Shown here one piece after another: positions 1 to 7,323 of a DNA stretch of 29,250 nt (within the stretch, counting starts at the first letter, position 1; each line of letters begins with the position of its first letter). Source of the stretch: a virus. Under the pieces are notes generated by a model, which was not told the origin of the DNA, searched no databases, and worked only from the letters and a program-made list of their open reading frames with translations. The stretch is from positions 1 to 29,250 of IMG/VR virus record IMGVR_UViG_3300042154_003041, one strand, 5' to 3'. A program made the position numbers and the translations under genes.

Positions 1-12
1 ATCGAGGGCCAT
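1..12 (-). CDS. Possible start of the next downstream gene (cut by window edge)
   Basis: An ATG lies on the minus strand 4 bases after the TAA stop of the preceding gene, followed by codons for Ala, Leu and Asp before the window ends. The spacing fits the tight packing of the neighbouring genes. Only four codons are visible and there is no strong ribosome binding site, so no function can be given. Confidence 0.3.
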
Positions 13-16
13 CAGC

Positions 17-220
17 TTAGTTGCCATCAGTAGGAGGAATAATCTCATGGTTCTTAGTGATGCGCTCGAGCTCGGTCTTGAGACGAACGACCTCGGCAAG
101 CAGCTCGACGGATTGAACATGATAGTCTCGGGCCATGGCACCAAGGCGCAAGGACTCGCGGTGGATCCAATCAAAGTGGTCCTTGCGGACCACGCGGTAT
201 TCTACTTCTGGGGTTTCCAT
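17..220 (-). CDS. Small hypothetical protein, 67 aa
   Basis: The product is a 67-residue charged protein and I do not recognise its family. Residues 1-30 mix acidic, basic and aromatic residues. Residues about 35-57 form a heptad-like helix (VELLAEVVRLKTELERI), so a short coiled coil is likely. It starts with ATG and overlaps the end of the upstream 60-residue gene by 19 bases, in line with the rest of the operon. It is the last complete gene of a run of four small proteins that follows the primase-helicase. It has no signal peptide and no membrane segment. A role as a small accessory protein of the replication region is only a guess from position. Confidence 0.6.
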   Translation of the reverse strand: METPEVEYRVVRKDHFDWIHRESLRLGAMARDYHVQSVELLAEVVRLKTELERITKNHEIIPPTDGN

Positions 221-384
221 TTGTTCTTAGAGAGAAGGGCGGCCCACCGGTCTTTCATGTCTTGGAGCATGAGCTTGACGAAGTGAGCCTCGGTGGGGGT
301 GAGGCCTTGTTTCTTGAAGGGCTTTCCTTTGCCACATTTGCCTCGCTTGCTCACGGCTGGGATCCTTCCGTTGCGTCCAGCCAT
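202..384 (-). CDS. Small basic hypothetical protein, 60 aa
   Basis: The product is 60 residues and very basic: residues 1-27 hold ten or so Arg/Lys, including GKCGKGKPFKKQ. An amphipathic helix follows (LTPTEAHFVKLMLQDMKDRW). A basic N-terminal tail plus one helix could bind nucleic acid, but no named family is recognised. There is one Cys, so a zinc knuckle is unlikely. The ATG at 384 overlaps the upstream gene by 34 bases and the stop (TAG) overlaps the downstream gene by 19 bases. Overlaps at both ends, rather than spacers, support it being a real operon member. No clear Shine-Dalgarno sequence precedes the start. Confidence 0.55.
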   Translation of the reverse strand: MAGRNGRIPAVSKRGKCGKGKPFKKQGLTPTEAHFVKLMLQDMKDRWAALLSKNKWKPQK

Positions 385-611
385 TCAACCAGCAGCGGAT
401 CATTTATCTCACGCCAGCGTCGGCGGAAAGCACCATTGGCCCGCTTGCGGGCAAGCTTCTCTCCGGCTTCCGTCAGTCGCTTGATCTTAATGCGCAGTTC
501 GGCAATTTCTGCGTTTCGGCATGACACCATGAGACGCTTCTCCATCTCTAACCTTTTAATGTCATCGTTCAGGACGAGCATCCTTGCGTATTCGGTGATA
601 CCTTGACTCAT
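351..611 (-). CDS. Small coiled-coil hypothetical protein, 86 aa
   Basis: The product is 86 residues, mostly helical and charged. Residues 12-55 have a heptad-like run of Leu/Ile/Met among Lys, Arg and Glu, giving a likely coiled coil; the C-terminal part is basic (RKRANGAFRRRWRE). No family is recognised. The start is well supported: the ATG shares bases with the upstream stop (ATGA) and a strong purine-rich ribosome binding site lies 8 bases upstream. This is one of only two clear Shine-Dalgarno sites in the window. Position suggests a small accessory protein expressed with the replication genes. Confidence 0.65.
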   Translation of the reverse strand: MSQGITEYARMLVLNDDIKRLEMEKRLMVSCRNAEIAELRIKIKRLTEAGEKLARKRANGAFRRRWREINDPLLVEWLDATEGSQP

Positions 612-1003
612 TGTTGGTTCCTTCCTTCGAGGAAGTCACAACGAGCCTGGAGCTGATCGTTGTCCTCTTTCAGTTTGTCGGCCTGAGTCTTGGTGATCTG
701 GACGAGCTTCTGCCAATTATCGGAACGAAGCTTCCAAAGCTCGACCTCGGCCTTGAGGCGTTCCGTTTCCTTGATGTAGTCGGAGCTACGCACGAACTCA
801 TGTCGCTTGTTTTCGTGCGTGCCGCCGACCATGCCAAGCTGGCCGCCGATGTAGATGAACGTATCGGCTACGAGCGCCTTCATCTCGGCCTTCATCATGG
901 CGAGCGCAGCGTCTCGCTGCATCTCGGCATGGTTCAGTCGTAGGTGTAGGTTCGCGATCGTATCCTTGTCGGTGTGGTTTGATCCTTCTGGGTTGTTACT
1001 CAT
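608..1003 (-). CDS. Coiled-coil hypothetical protein, 131 aa
   Basis: The product is 131 residues and strongly helical. Two coiled-coil stretches are visible: residues about 14-45 (Leu, Met and Ala at heptad spacing) and about 78-128 (KETERLKAEVELWKL onward). A more apolar middle, residues about 46-62, contains FIYIGGQLGMVGG. The open frame continues upstream to 1390, but that part lies inside the primase-helicase gene and has a low-complexity shadow composition. The ATG at 1003, 37 bases after the primase stop, is therefore chosen. No family is recognised. The helical design could suit a DNA-binding or scaffolding accessory, but this is not shown. Confidence 0.6.
   Translation of the reverse strand: MSNNPEGSNHTDKDTIANLHLRLNHAEMQRDAALAMMKAEMKALVADTFIYIGGQLGMVGGTHENKRHEFVRSSDYIKETERLKAEVELWKLRSDNWQKLVQITKTQADKLKEDNDQLQARCDFLEGRNQQ
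620..628 (-). promoter_or_regulatory. Strong Shine-Dalgarno site for the 86-aa gene
   Basis: Read on the minus strand this is GAAGGAAGG, ending 8 bases before the ATG at 611. It lies inside the 3' end of the upstream 131-residue gene. It stands out because most starts in this window lack a purine-rich site. Confidence 0.6.
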
Positions 1004-1040
1004 GGGTGGAATTGCAAGGTTGAGGTTGTGGGCTTGTAAG

Positions 1041-3302
1041 TCAAGACAGGACGCAGTTGCCGGCCATGCTGTCGTAGGTCCATCCATTCCAATTAGGCGG
1101 ACGATAAGCACCATGGTTGAGCTCAGCACCTTCTTCGTTGGTGGCGACAGGGCCGGTCGGAATGTCCAACCACTTCTTATCCTTACCGCCGCGAGCAGCG
1201 CATGATGTGATGACCTTGCCGAGAAGGAGATCATCCACGAGGTGCTGGAACTCGCCTGGACCAATCTGACGGAGGACAGGCGGCAGCTCGTTGCGTCGGC
1301 GATAGAGGCCTGACTTGGCGTTCTTGCCTTCGATGGAATAGGGGTGGCCTTCGTGGGCCGCACGCTCGATCGCAAGGGACAGCCAAGCATGGCGTTCGCC
1401 GATGTTCACTGTGGAGAAGCCGTCGTGCTGGGTGACGTCGATGAGCAGGCCTGAGGCGGTTCGCAGGAGGGTCTTCTCTCCGTCGAACATCTCCGGGTTG
1501 TTGGCTTTGACGACCGCCATCTTCCACAGGACGCCACGCTTAGGCGGCAGGCCCATGGTAGGCAGGCGGCGGTCATAGTCAGCACAGTGCCAGATGCCGA
1601 TGACGGAACGGAAAGCGGCCGGCAAAGCGGACGAGCCACGGATCGAGGCCTTCATGTCCTCGACACCGCGGATAGGCTCCTCGCCCTGCTTGCGGATGTG
1701 GTGGGTCAGCATGAGGGCAGCACCGAGCTCGCCGCAGACCTGAGAGGCCACGCGCACGAACTCGTTGATCACAGTGGCGGAGTTTTCCTCGCCGTGGAGC
1801 GTGCTATTGAGCGTGTCCACGATGACGAGGGTAAGGTCGGGCAGTCGCTTGAGCAGGGCAAAGAACTCGGCCCATCGGCGGGAAGGCTTGGCCTCGCCTG
1901 TCTTCGGGTCAGTCTCGACGATGGCAAAGGAGCCACCCGAGTTGATGGTCGGCAGGATGATGAGCTTATCACCGGCCTTCTCTCGACGCTTCTCGGCGTC
2001 AATGTCATGGAGGCGGATGTGCAGCTCGTCCTTGTCATCTTCGGTGGTCAGGATGACGACGGTTCCGCCCTTGAGGATCTTACCGCCGCACCACTCGTGC
2101 TCATCCCCTTCGGTGTGAGAGGCGATCTTGATGGCGAGGTCCAGACAGAGGAAGGTCTTACCAGCTCCGCCTTCGGCGACCATGAGCTGATGCTTGCCGG
2201 CGAGGATCAGGCGGTCCACGAGGAACTGACGCTTGGGCTTCTCGGTCATGGACCAGCGGTGCGCTGCCCAGATTTCGAGGCCTTCTCCGTCGGCGACCAT
2301 GGGCTTCATGGGCTCAGGGAAGGGGCCGTGGTTGAGAATGTCTCGGTTCATGACCGCATGCCACTCGCGTTCAGCACGCTGGAGGGGCCAAGGCGGGACC
2401 ATGTTGGCGTCCATCCATCCGAGGACAGCCTGGAACGCATCATCAAGGGACATGTCCCCACGGCGGGCGACATGTAGGTAATGGCCGCATACGCGGGTGA
2501 ACTGCGACCAGCGGTTCTTCTCATCGTCGGAACCCTCGAACACCTTTTCAGTCAGATCGAGGCTGGCCTTCTCGGGCTTAAACAGACCTTCGGCCGGAGC
2601 TGAGGCCTCAGTTCCGTCATGGTTCTTAGCCTGAGAGATGCGGTCCTTGAGCAGCTTCACGCCATAGACCTGGGCATTACCCATGTCGCAGGCGATGGTT
2701 ACAGGGCTCTTGATGCCGCCTTTGCCGTGAACGGAGCCGGCGATGCGGACAGGTTGGTGAGCTCGGCCGAATGGGTTGCCTTCGACGCCAAGGCCGAACT
2801 GCATATCTCCGCCGGCCTTGCGGGCGAGGTCATCACGAAGGCGGACGATCTCGGCGACGTCGGAGCAAGGGTCGTTGAGGGTCCAATACAGGTGGCGCTT
2901 AGAGACGCCATCTATCAGGCCACCAGACATGACGACTGCGGTGGGCTCGCCGATGGTCTTGGCAAGGAAGGCGTGCTTGGCCTCAATGTCTCCGGCGTCA
3001 AGGTCCACGACGACGGAACGAAACTCGCGCACATTCTCAGAAGTGCCTCGGTCGGTGGACAGGATCGCGGGGACGATGAAGCTCGCCCGGCCATGCTCAG
3101 ACCAGCGTTCGACATGGCGGACGACCTCATCCGACACCTTGATACCGGAAGACAGGTCGATGAACTTGTCTTCACGGAACGTGCCTTCTCCGTCAGTCCC
3201 CTTCTCGCCGATACCTCGGACGCAGACGAAACCAGACGACGGAAGGTTGCCGAAGATGACCTTCAGGTGAAGGGCAACGGCCTCTTTGCTGATCAGGCTC
3301 AA
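1041..3302 (-). CDS. Bifunctional RepB-like primase / RepA-like helicase, 753 aa
   Basis: This probably makes primers and unwinds DNA at the phage replication fork. Residues 1-200 resemble the RepB/archaeo-eukaryotic primase type: an Asp-x-Asp metal site (VVVDLDAGD, D100 and D102), then SGG at 126-128 and KRHLYW at 135-140, and a basic HQPVRIAGSVHGKGG stretch near 182-196. Residues about 360-620 are a RecA-fold ATPase of the RepA/AAA_25 type: Walker A EGGAGKT at 377-383, an acidic TTEDD near 419-423, Walker B LVIVDT with D496, and LTHH at 532-535. A helical tail follows. The start is TTG, overlapping the upstream stop as TTGA. It is backed by an AAGGAAG site 8 bases upstream and by the absence of any early ATG. 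It is coupled to the double-HTH gene. No polymerase gene is nearby in the window. Confidence 0.85.
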   Translation of the reverse strand: MSLISKEAVALHLKVIFGNLPSSGFVCVRGIGEKGTDGEGTFREDKFIDLSSGIKVSDEVVRHVERWSEHGRASFIVPAILSTDRGTSENVREFRSVVVDLDAGDIEAKHAFLAKTIGEPTAVVMSGGLIDGVSKRHLYWTLNDPCSDVAEIVRLRDDLARKAGGDMQFGLGVEGNPFGRAHQPVRIAGSVHGKGGIKSPVTIACDMGNAQVYGVKLLKDRISQAKNHDGTEASAPAEGLFKPEKASLDLTEKVFEGSDDEKNRWSQFTRVCGHYLHVARRGDMSLDDAFQAVLGWMDANMVPPWPLQRAEREWHAVMNRDILNHGPFPEPMKPMVADGEGLEIWAAHRWSMTEKPKRQFLVDRLILAGKHQLMVAEGGAGKTFLCLDLAIKIASHTEGDEHEWCGGKILKGGTVVILTTEDDKDELHIRLHDIDAEKRREKAGDKLIILPTINSGGSFAIVETDPKTGEAKPSRRWAEFFALLKRLPDLTLVIVDTLNSTLHGEENSATVINEFVRVASQVCGELGAALMLTHHIRKQGEEPIRGVEDMKASIRGSSALPAAFRSVIGIWHCADYDRRLPTMGLPPKRGVLWKMAVVKANNPEMFDGEKTLLRTASGLLIDVTQHDGFSTVNIGERHAWLSLAIERAAHEGHPYSIEGKNAKSGLYRRRNELPPVLRQIGPGEFQHLVDDLLLGKVITSCAARGGKDKKWLDIPTGPVATNEEGAELNHGAYRPPNWNGWTYDSMAGNCVLS

Positions 3303-3685
3303 AGTCGGAACTTCCTTGCAGGGGTAATGTCGTGGTCCTTCATGTATCGGCTAATGGTCCATTCGCCGACGCCAAGGGTGGCAGCTATCTGTGCCTGGCT
3401 TTGCTTCGCATCGACCATGGCGGGGACCTTCTTATCCCAGCCGGTCTTGTCGATGCGGTAGCCCTCGCGCTTACGACGCTTCTTCCAATGGACGCCGAGG
3501 ATGCGGATCCAATTACGCAGGGAAGACTCAGACCAGCCCATCCAATCGGCCGCCTGAGGGACAGTCAAGCCCCTGCGGTTGGCCTTGTGGATGAACGGCA
3601 GCATCGACTTGATGCGGATCATCTTGGAATACGTCATCTCGGTATTCCGATACTTCATCTTGAAGACAGGCTTTCGGTGAGGCAT
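3299..3685 (-). CDS. Small double helix-turn-helix DNA-binding protein, 128 aa
   Basis: This is a likely sequence-specific DNA-binding protein. Two helix-turn-helix-like units are visible: residues about 41-65 (TVPQAADWMGWSESSLRNWI) and about 95-120 (QSQAQIAATLGVGEWTISRY). A very basic linker (KKRRKREGYR) joins them. The frame is open upstream to 3769, but that part overlaps the preceding gene and looks like shadow sequence. The ATG at 3685 sits 1 base after the preceding stop and is chosen. Its stop overlaps the primase-helicase TTG start, so the two proteins are probably made together. It may mark the origin, load the primase-helicase or regulate the replication genes; the sequence cannot decide between these. 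Confidence 0.72.
   Translation of the reverse strand: MPHRKPVFKMKYRNTEMTYSKMIRIKSMLPFIHKANRRGLTVPQAADWMGWSESSLRNWIRILGVHWKKRRKREGYRIDKTGWDKKVPAMVDAKQSQAQIAATLGVGEWTISRYMKDHDITPARKFRL
3311..3317 (-). promoter_or_regulatory. Shine-Dalgarno site supporting the TTG start of the primase-helicase
   Basis: Read on the minus strand this is AAGGAAG, 8 bases before the TTG at 3302. It lies inside the 3' end of the HTH gene. Together with the TTGA stop/start overlap it decides the start of the primase-helicase. Confidence 0.65.
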
Positions 3686-3686
3686 G

Positions 3687-4061
3687 TCAGGTGATGAAGC
3701 GGATGAACAGAGGGGTGCGGGGGCCGACATAGGCTCCGGTGACATTGAAGGACATGTGCTCGATTGCATCTTCTTCGGTCATTTCGTCACGGACTTGGAG
3801 GATCCTGACGCACTCATCCCAGTCATAAACGACGACAGGTTCGCAAGTTTCAGTGACACCCACGATAGCAGCCTCGAAGCCATCGGCGCATAGCATTTCA
3901 TCTCCTTCGCCGAGATTGTCGGCGAACTCGGCAACGGCTTCGCGGAGGTGCTTGCCGCGGGTTTCGATTTCATTGACTTCGGGGTTCGGGACGGTTTTAC
4001 GAGCCGGCTCTTTTCCCTTTTTGGTCTTTTTCTCATTTAGTTTGTTGGGCCTTTTAGCCAC
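3687..4061 (-). CDS. Conserved-looking phage hypothetical protein, 124 aa (GTG start)
   Basis: The product is 124 residues. It has a Lys-rich disordered N-terminus (about 1-27) followed by a compact acidic domain (about 35-124) containing DEMLCADGFEAAIVGV and ending in GAYVGPRTPLFIRF. That ending looks like a small globular phage family of unknown function, but I cannot name it. The start codon is GTG at 4061, which overlaps the upstream nuclease gene by 25 bases; the next Met is deep inside the domain. No Shine-Dalgarno sequence is visible. It lies between the nuclease and the HTH gene, inside the DNA metabolism operon. Confidence 0.65.
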   Translation of the reverse strand: MAKRPNKLNEKKTKKGKEPARKTVPNPEVNEIETRGKHLREAVAEFADNLGEGDEMLCADGFEAAIVGVTETCEPVVVYDWDECVRILQVRDEMTEEDAIEHMSFNVTGAYVGPRTPLFIRFIT

Positions 4062-4831
4062 GTCGGTAGGGGTTGGTTATTGGTTTGCTGCTGAGGTTTT
4101 TCCCAGCATCTCTTAGAGTAGTTACAGAAGCGGCAGCGGAAGTCCGTCTCATCGGTGGTAGAGACGCGCGCCATCTCCTCGGGTGCGGCGGTCTTGACGA
4201 TGGAAACGATCCTGTCGATTTGCCCCTGTGCGAACACAGGGTCGAAAGGGATAAACTCGGCGTTAAGCTCGCCGGTATTCCTGTTCAAAGTCGTGAACAT
4301 GCAACCGTTAAAGAGCTCCATGTAAGCCATGTAGACTTGTGCCTGGACGTAGTAGACGAAGTTGGCCTTCTTGATGCCGTCATCTCCGGCCTTCTTCCAA
4401 TTCGAGGCGTTAAGGGCCTTATTTTCCCATAGGACAGGGTAGTTCATGCCTTCTAAGGCAGGGCCAGAGACGATCGCTCCGTCGATATGGCCACGCAGGC
4501 GGCCATCCATCTCATAGAAGCCGAACTGCTTGCCATCGGCCTTTTCCGTGATCAGGTCGAAGCCGGCGAGCTTGACATACTTGGCGACGCGGGCCTCGCC
4601 GTCGTGGCCCATGTCAAAGATGCGCAGGGTCTTGCCCTCGAAGCCGGTCCCATCGTCCTCGGGCACGCCATGGAAGATGTAGGCCAGCTGGCGATTGCAC
4701 TCTTTGCCCCACAGGGAGGCTCCGAGGTAGTTGCGCTTAGGCTGGGCCTTGTTGGCTGCGATCATGGCGTCGTCGATATGCTTGACGACTGCTTCAGAGA
4801 ACAGGTTTTTGGTTTCGGGTTTGAGGATCAT
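4037..4831 (-). CDS. PD-(D/E)XK nuclease with probable Fe-S cluster (Cas4/RecB-type), 264 aa
   Basis: This is a likely DNA exonuclease or endonuclease for recombination or end processing. The PD-(D/E)XK core is readable: GHIDG with D117, then LWENKAL with E136 and K138, then YYVQAQVYM (residues 160-168), which fits the conserved Q/Y helix motif. Four cysteines have the Cas4/AddB arrangement: C45 near the N-terminus (GKECNRQLAY) and C233, C236 and C242 in FRCRFCNYSKRCW. In those families such a set holds a 4Fe-4S cluster; the cluster here is inferred. The C-terminus is a Gln/Pro-rich tail. The ATG overlaps the helicase stop (ATGA), so nuclease and helicase are probably translated together and may act as a pair, as helicase-nuclease systems do. 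Confidence 0.82.
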   Translation of the reverse strand: MILKPETKNLFSEAVVKHIDDAMIAANKAQPKRNYLGASLWGKECNRQLAYIFHGVPEDDGTGFEGKTLRIFDMGHDGEARVAKYVKLAGFDLITEKADGKQFGFYEMDGRLRGHIDGAIVSGPALEGMNYPVLWENKALNASNWKKAGDDGIKKANFVYYVQAQVYMAYMELFNGCMFTTLNRNTGELNAEFIPFDPVFAQGQIDRIVSIVKTAAPEEMARVSTTDETDFRCRFCNYSKRCWEKPQQQTNNQPLPTWLKGPTN

Positions 4832-6501
4832 TTTTTCTTGAGCTTATGGAAGTCTTGGACGCCCCACATGATGCGTTGTTCGTTGAACTTCCAAGTCATA
4901 AGGCACGAGGCCAGATACTTAGTTAGGCCGAACACGACGCGACCACCGAGGTCGAGGTATTGAAGCTGCTTGGGGGTGGCGGGTTCTTGGAGCCAGCGCT
5001 TAGTCTTCAGGCAGGCCTCCTTGTCGCCATGCTGGCGGAGGAAGTCATCGGCCGAAGACATTACGGCGATCTTGGCGTCGATGCCGCCGGCTGCGATCAT
5101 GCGCACGCCGGTCATGTGCTCGGCTTTCCCGAAGGCGAACCAGATCTCGCCATGCTGGAAGATGCAGGCCCATGCGGTAATGCCGTTGGCCATCTGGACG
5201 ACGTTATCGAACATGGCCTGCCACTTGTAGGGCGACATGTTCAGGAGATTGATCTCCGTCATTACGAAGGCCTTGAGCTCCTCCTTCTCGGCCTTCTCGG
5301 CCTTTTCCACCTCTGTTCCGCAGATTGGGCAGACCATGCAACCGAGTGGAAGGATGGTATGGCACTCCTTGCACTCCTTTACCGGAGCGTCCTTGGGCTC
5401 GCTTTCGTCCTCTTTCTTGATGCGCGGGTCTACCTCAATGGAGCCGTGAGCTCGCAGGGAATACCCAAAGTCGAGCACGATGCAGTCGGATTTAACTACA
5501 CCAGGATAACGGTCAGGGTCCACCTTGCGCAGCCCTCGGCCGATCATCTGGATCATAGTGCCCTTGAAGGAACAGGGCCGCAGCAGGATGACGCAGGAAA
5601 CGTCCTGACAATCCCAGCCCTCAGTGAGAACGGCGACATTGACCATCACGAGGAACTTGCTCTTGTCGAAGTCCTCGATGACCTGCCGGCGGTCCGAGTC
5701 GGCCATCTCGCCATTGACCTCGTTCGCGGGGATGCCTGCGGCACAGAAGGCAGCCATGACGTCCTTGGCGTGGGCCACAGTGGAGCAGAAGATGACGGTC
5801 TTGCGGCCGTCGGCGTTCTTGCGCCACTCCTCGATAACCCGGTCATTCACCACCTGGCTATTCATGATCTTGCCCGCCTCCTCCATGTCGAAGTCGGCGG
5901 TCGAGGTCTTGGTCTTGTTGAGAGCTTCCTCAAGGTCGCAGTCGATGACGAAGAAGCGGGGTTTTACGAGGAAGCCCGAGTTGATGAGCTCCCCGAGCTC
6001 GATCATGTCGGCGACGTTATTGAACGTCTTTACGATGACCTTCTTATCCCCACGGTGCGGGGTGGCGGTCACGCCGAAGATCTTGACGTTAGGATTGAGC
6101 GCCTTGGCCCGATTGATGACCGTGGCGTATGAGTTTGCGGCCACATGGTGAGCCTCGTCGATGATGACGAGATCCATGGCCGGCATAGAGTCGAGGTTGT
6201 CAGGCCTGCAAAGGGTCTGAACCATCGAAAAAGTGACACCCTCAGACCACCGCTTACGCGCTGCCGTGTATAGGTCCGTCTGGACCTCCGGCGCAACCCG
6301 CTGGAAGGTGGCCCTATTCTGGGCCACCAGCTCGTCGCGGTGCTGGATGATGAGGGTGCGCCCGCCCATGGCTTTAGCCACAGCTGACAGCATGACGGTT
6401 TTGCCTGCACCGGTAGGCGCGATGCCAAGCGTGTTGCCATATTCCTTAAGTCGTTCGATACAGCTATCGACGAACTCAACCTGCCGAGGTCTTAGTTGCA
6501 T
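4828..6501 (-). CDS. SF2 DEAH-box helicase with C-terminal zinc ribbon, 557 aa
   Basis: This is an ATP-dependent helicase or translocase of superfamily 2, of the type found in many phages beside recombination genes. It has a Q-like motif QLRPRQ at 2-7, motif I APTGAGKT at 28-35, motif II DEAH at 115-118, motif III TAT at 145-147, TEGWD in the second RecA domain near 293-297, and motif VI QMIGRGLRK at 318-326. A zinc ribbon follows, with C377/C380 and C391/C394 as likely ligands. The last 150 residues are unassigned. The frame allows an earlier ATG at 6540. The ATG at 6501 is preferred because it directly precedes the conserved LRPRQ, though neither start has a Shine-Dalgarno sequence. Its stop overlaps the nuclease start. 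Confidence 0.88.
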   Translation of the reverse strand: MQLRPRQVEFVDSCIERLKEYGNTLGIAPTGAGKTVMLSAVAKAMGGRTLIIQHRDELVAQNRATFQRVAPEVQTDLYTAARKRWSEGVTFSMVQTLCRPDNLDSMPAMDLVIIDEAHHVAANSYATVINRAKALNPNVKIFGVTATPHRGDKKVIVKTFNNVADMIELGELINSGFLVKPRFFVIDCDLEEALNKTKTSTADFDMEEAGKIMNSQVVNDRVIEEWRKNADGRKTVIFCSTVAHAKDVMAAFCAAGIPANEVNGEMADSDRRQVIEDFDKSKFLVMVNVAVLTEGWDCQDVSCVILLRPCSFKGTMIQMIGRGLRKVDPDRYPGVVKSDCIVLDFGYSLRAHGSIEVDPRIKKEDESEPKDAPVKECKECHTILPLGCMVCPICGTEVEKAEKAEKEELKAFVMTEINLLNMSPYKWQAMFDNVVQMANGITAWACIFQHGEIWFAFGKAEHMTGVRMIAAGGIDAKIAVMSSADDFLRQHGDKEACLKTKRWLQEPATPKQLQYLDLGGRVVFGLTKYLASCLMTWKFNEQRIMWGVQDFHKLKKK

Positions 6502-6662
6502 AGGAAATGGGGGGCGTCCGCAGAGGCCATGAGCAAGCATGCGGATACGAGGACCAACTTCGGATTGGAACCGACGCCAATACGTTCCGATCCTCTCGCC
6601 CTTCCACTGTTAAAGATCCTACCGACGACAATGGACGCCATGTATGTATTGTCAAATGCCAT
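6492..6662 (-). CDS. Possible small gene, 56 aa, between SSB-like and helicase genes
   Basis: An ATG-initiated frame begins 15 bases after the SSB-like stop. It runs 56 codons and ends in TAA, overlapping the helicase ATG at 6501 by 10 bases. It would fill an otherwise odd gap (6502-6677) in a densely packed operon. The product is basic in the middle and apolar near residues 36-47 (LVLVSACLLMASA), with no recognised family. There is no Shine-Dalgarno sequence. If the helicase instead starts at 6540, the overlap grows to 49 bases. This is a tentative call. Confidence 0.3.
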   Translation of the reverse strand: MAFDNTYMASIVVGRIFNSGRARGSERIGVGSNPKLVLVSACLLMASADAPHFLCN

Positions 6663-6677
6663 CGGTAGGAGCTCGGA

Positions 6678-7301
6678 TTAGAACGGATTGTTAGTCTGGC
6701 CGGGCTTCTGGAGCCAAGCAGGGCTGCTGGACGCGGGCTTGGAAGGGCCCTGCGGGTTCATGATCTTGGGCTGAGCGAACACCTGGGCGGGGGCCTGCTG
6801 GGCGGGAGCGCCACCGTGGAGCTTCTGCCAGCCGGGGTAGCCATTAGACTCAGGGTTCGGGGTCAGGAAGTCCTGAACCTCGTTCTTGTCCTCGTAGCCA
6901 TCCTTGCCCTTGGCGATCTTGATCTTGATAGCCACGGTCTTGCCGTCGAGCAGCGCGAGCATCTCGCCGAAGCTTGCTCCGTTGTATTTGGCGTAGGACG
7001 CCTCATCGCCGATGGTGAACAGGCCGGAGGCCTCGAACAGTCGGGTCAGGGACGTGATGCCCATCTTCTTGCCGCCCTCGGAGTTGTTCTCGTCGGCCGG
7101 GTTCATGATGACGGTCCAGACCTTGCGGCCCGAGAACTCGCCGGCGTTGATCGTCAGCTCGACGCTGCCGTACTCGCCGTTGGTGCGCTGGGAGCGCTTG
7201 AGGCCCTTGACCGTGACGACCGCGGAGGCGAGCGTACCGTTGGGGATGAGCTGGAACGAGCTTTCGCCGATACCAGACTTGCTGTTGAACATGTTGTGCA
7301 T
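6678..7301 (-). CDS. SSB-like single-stranded DNA-binding protein (DUF669-like), 207 aa
   Basis: This probably binds single-stranded DNA and supports the neighbouring annealing ATPase. Residues about 15-165 look like an OB-fold phage SSB/DUF669 domain: a VVTVKGLKRS strand, a YGSVELTINAGEFSGRKVW core (45-62) and repeated short strands. Residues about 170-203 are a Pro/Gln/Ala-rich flexible tail, and the protein ends in NNPF. That layout mimics bacterial SSB (fold, linker, short tip) but the acidic residues of the usual DDDIPF tip are absent. The frame is open upstream to 7382, inside the ATPase gene; the ATG at 7301 is chosen (ATG at 7292 also possible). The leader is A/C-rich with no Shine-Dalgarno sequence. 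Confidence 0.68.
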   Translation of the reverse strand: MHNMFNSKSGIGESSFQLIPNGTLASAVVTVKGLKRSQRTNGEYGSVELTINAGEFSGRKVWTVIMNPADENNSEGGKKMGITSLTRLFEASGLFTIGDEASYAKYNGASFGEMLALLDGKTVAIKIKIAKGKDGYEDKNEVQDFLTPNPESNGYPGWQKLHGGAPAQQAPAQVFAQPKIMNPQGPSKPASSSPAWLQKPGQTNNPF

Positions 7302-7323
7302 GATGTGTTTTTTTGGGTTGGGT

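Noticed and set aside
32-286. Plus-strand AGGAGG with an ATG 9 bases later (47) and a 79-codon frame
   Set aside because: The spacing is good, but the product is a shadow of two small minus-strand genes and every other gene is on the minus strand. Most real genes here do not use such sites; a chance match is likelier.
1004-1390. Longer start (1390) for the 131-aa coiled-coil protein
   Set aside because: The extension lies inside the primase-helicase coding region and has a Ser/Ala/Thr low-complexity composition unlike the rest of the protein.
3686-3769. Longer start (3769) for the HTH protein
   Set aside because: The added 28 residues are Ser/Pro/Met-rich shadow of the upstream gene. ATG at 3685 follows the previous stop with a 1-base gap.
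6627-6655. TTGACA box on the minus strand after the SSB-like gene, as a promoter
   Set aside because: The -35 match is perfect, but at 17-base spacing the -10 hexamer is ATTGTC, which hardly resembles TATAAT. Not listed as a promoter.
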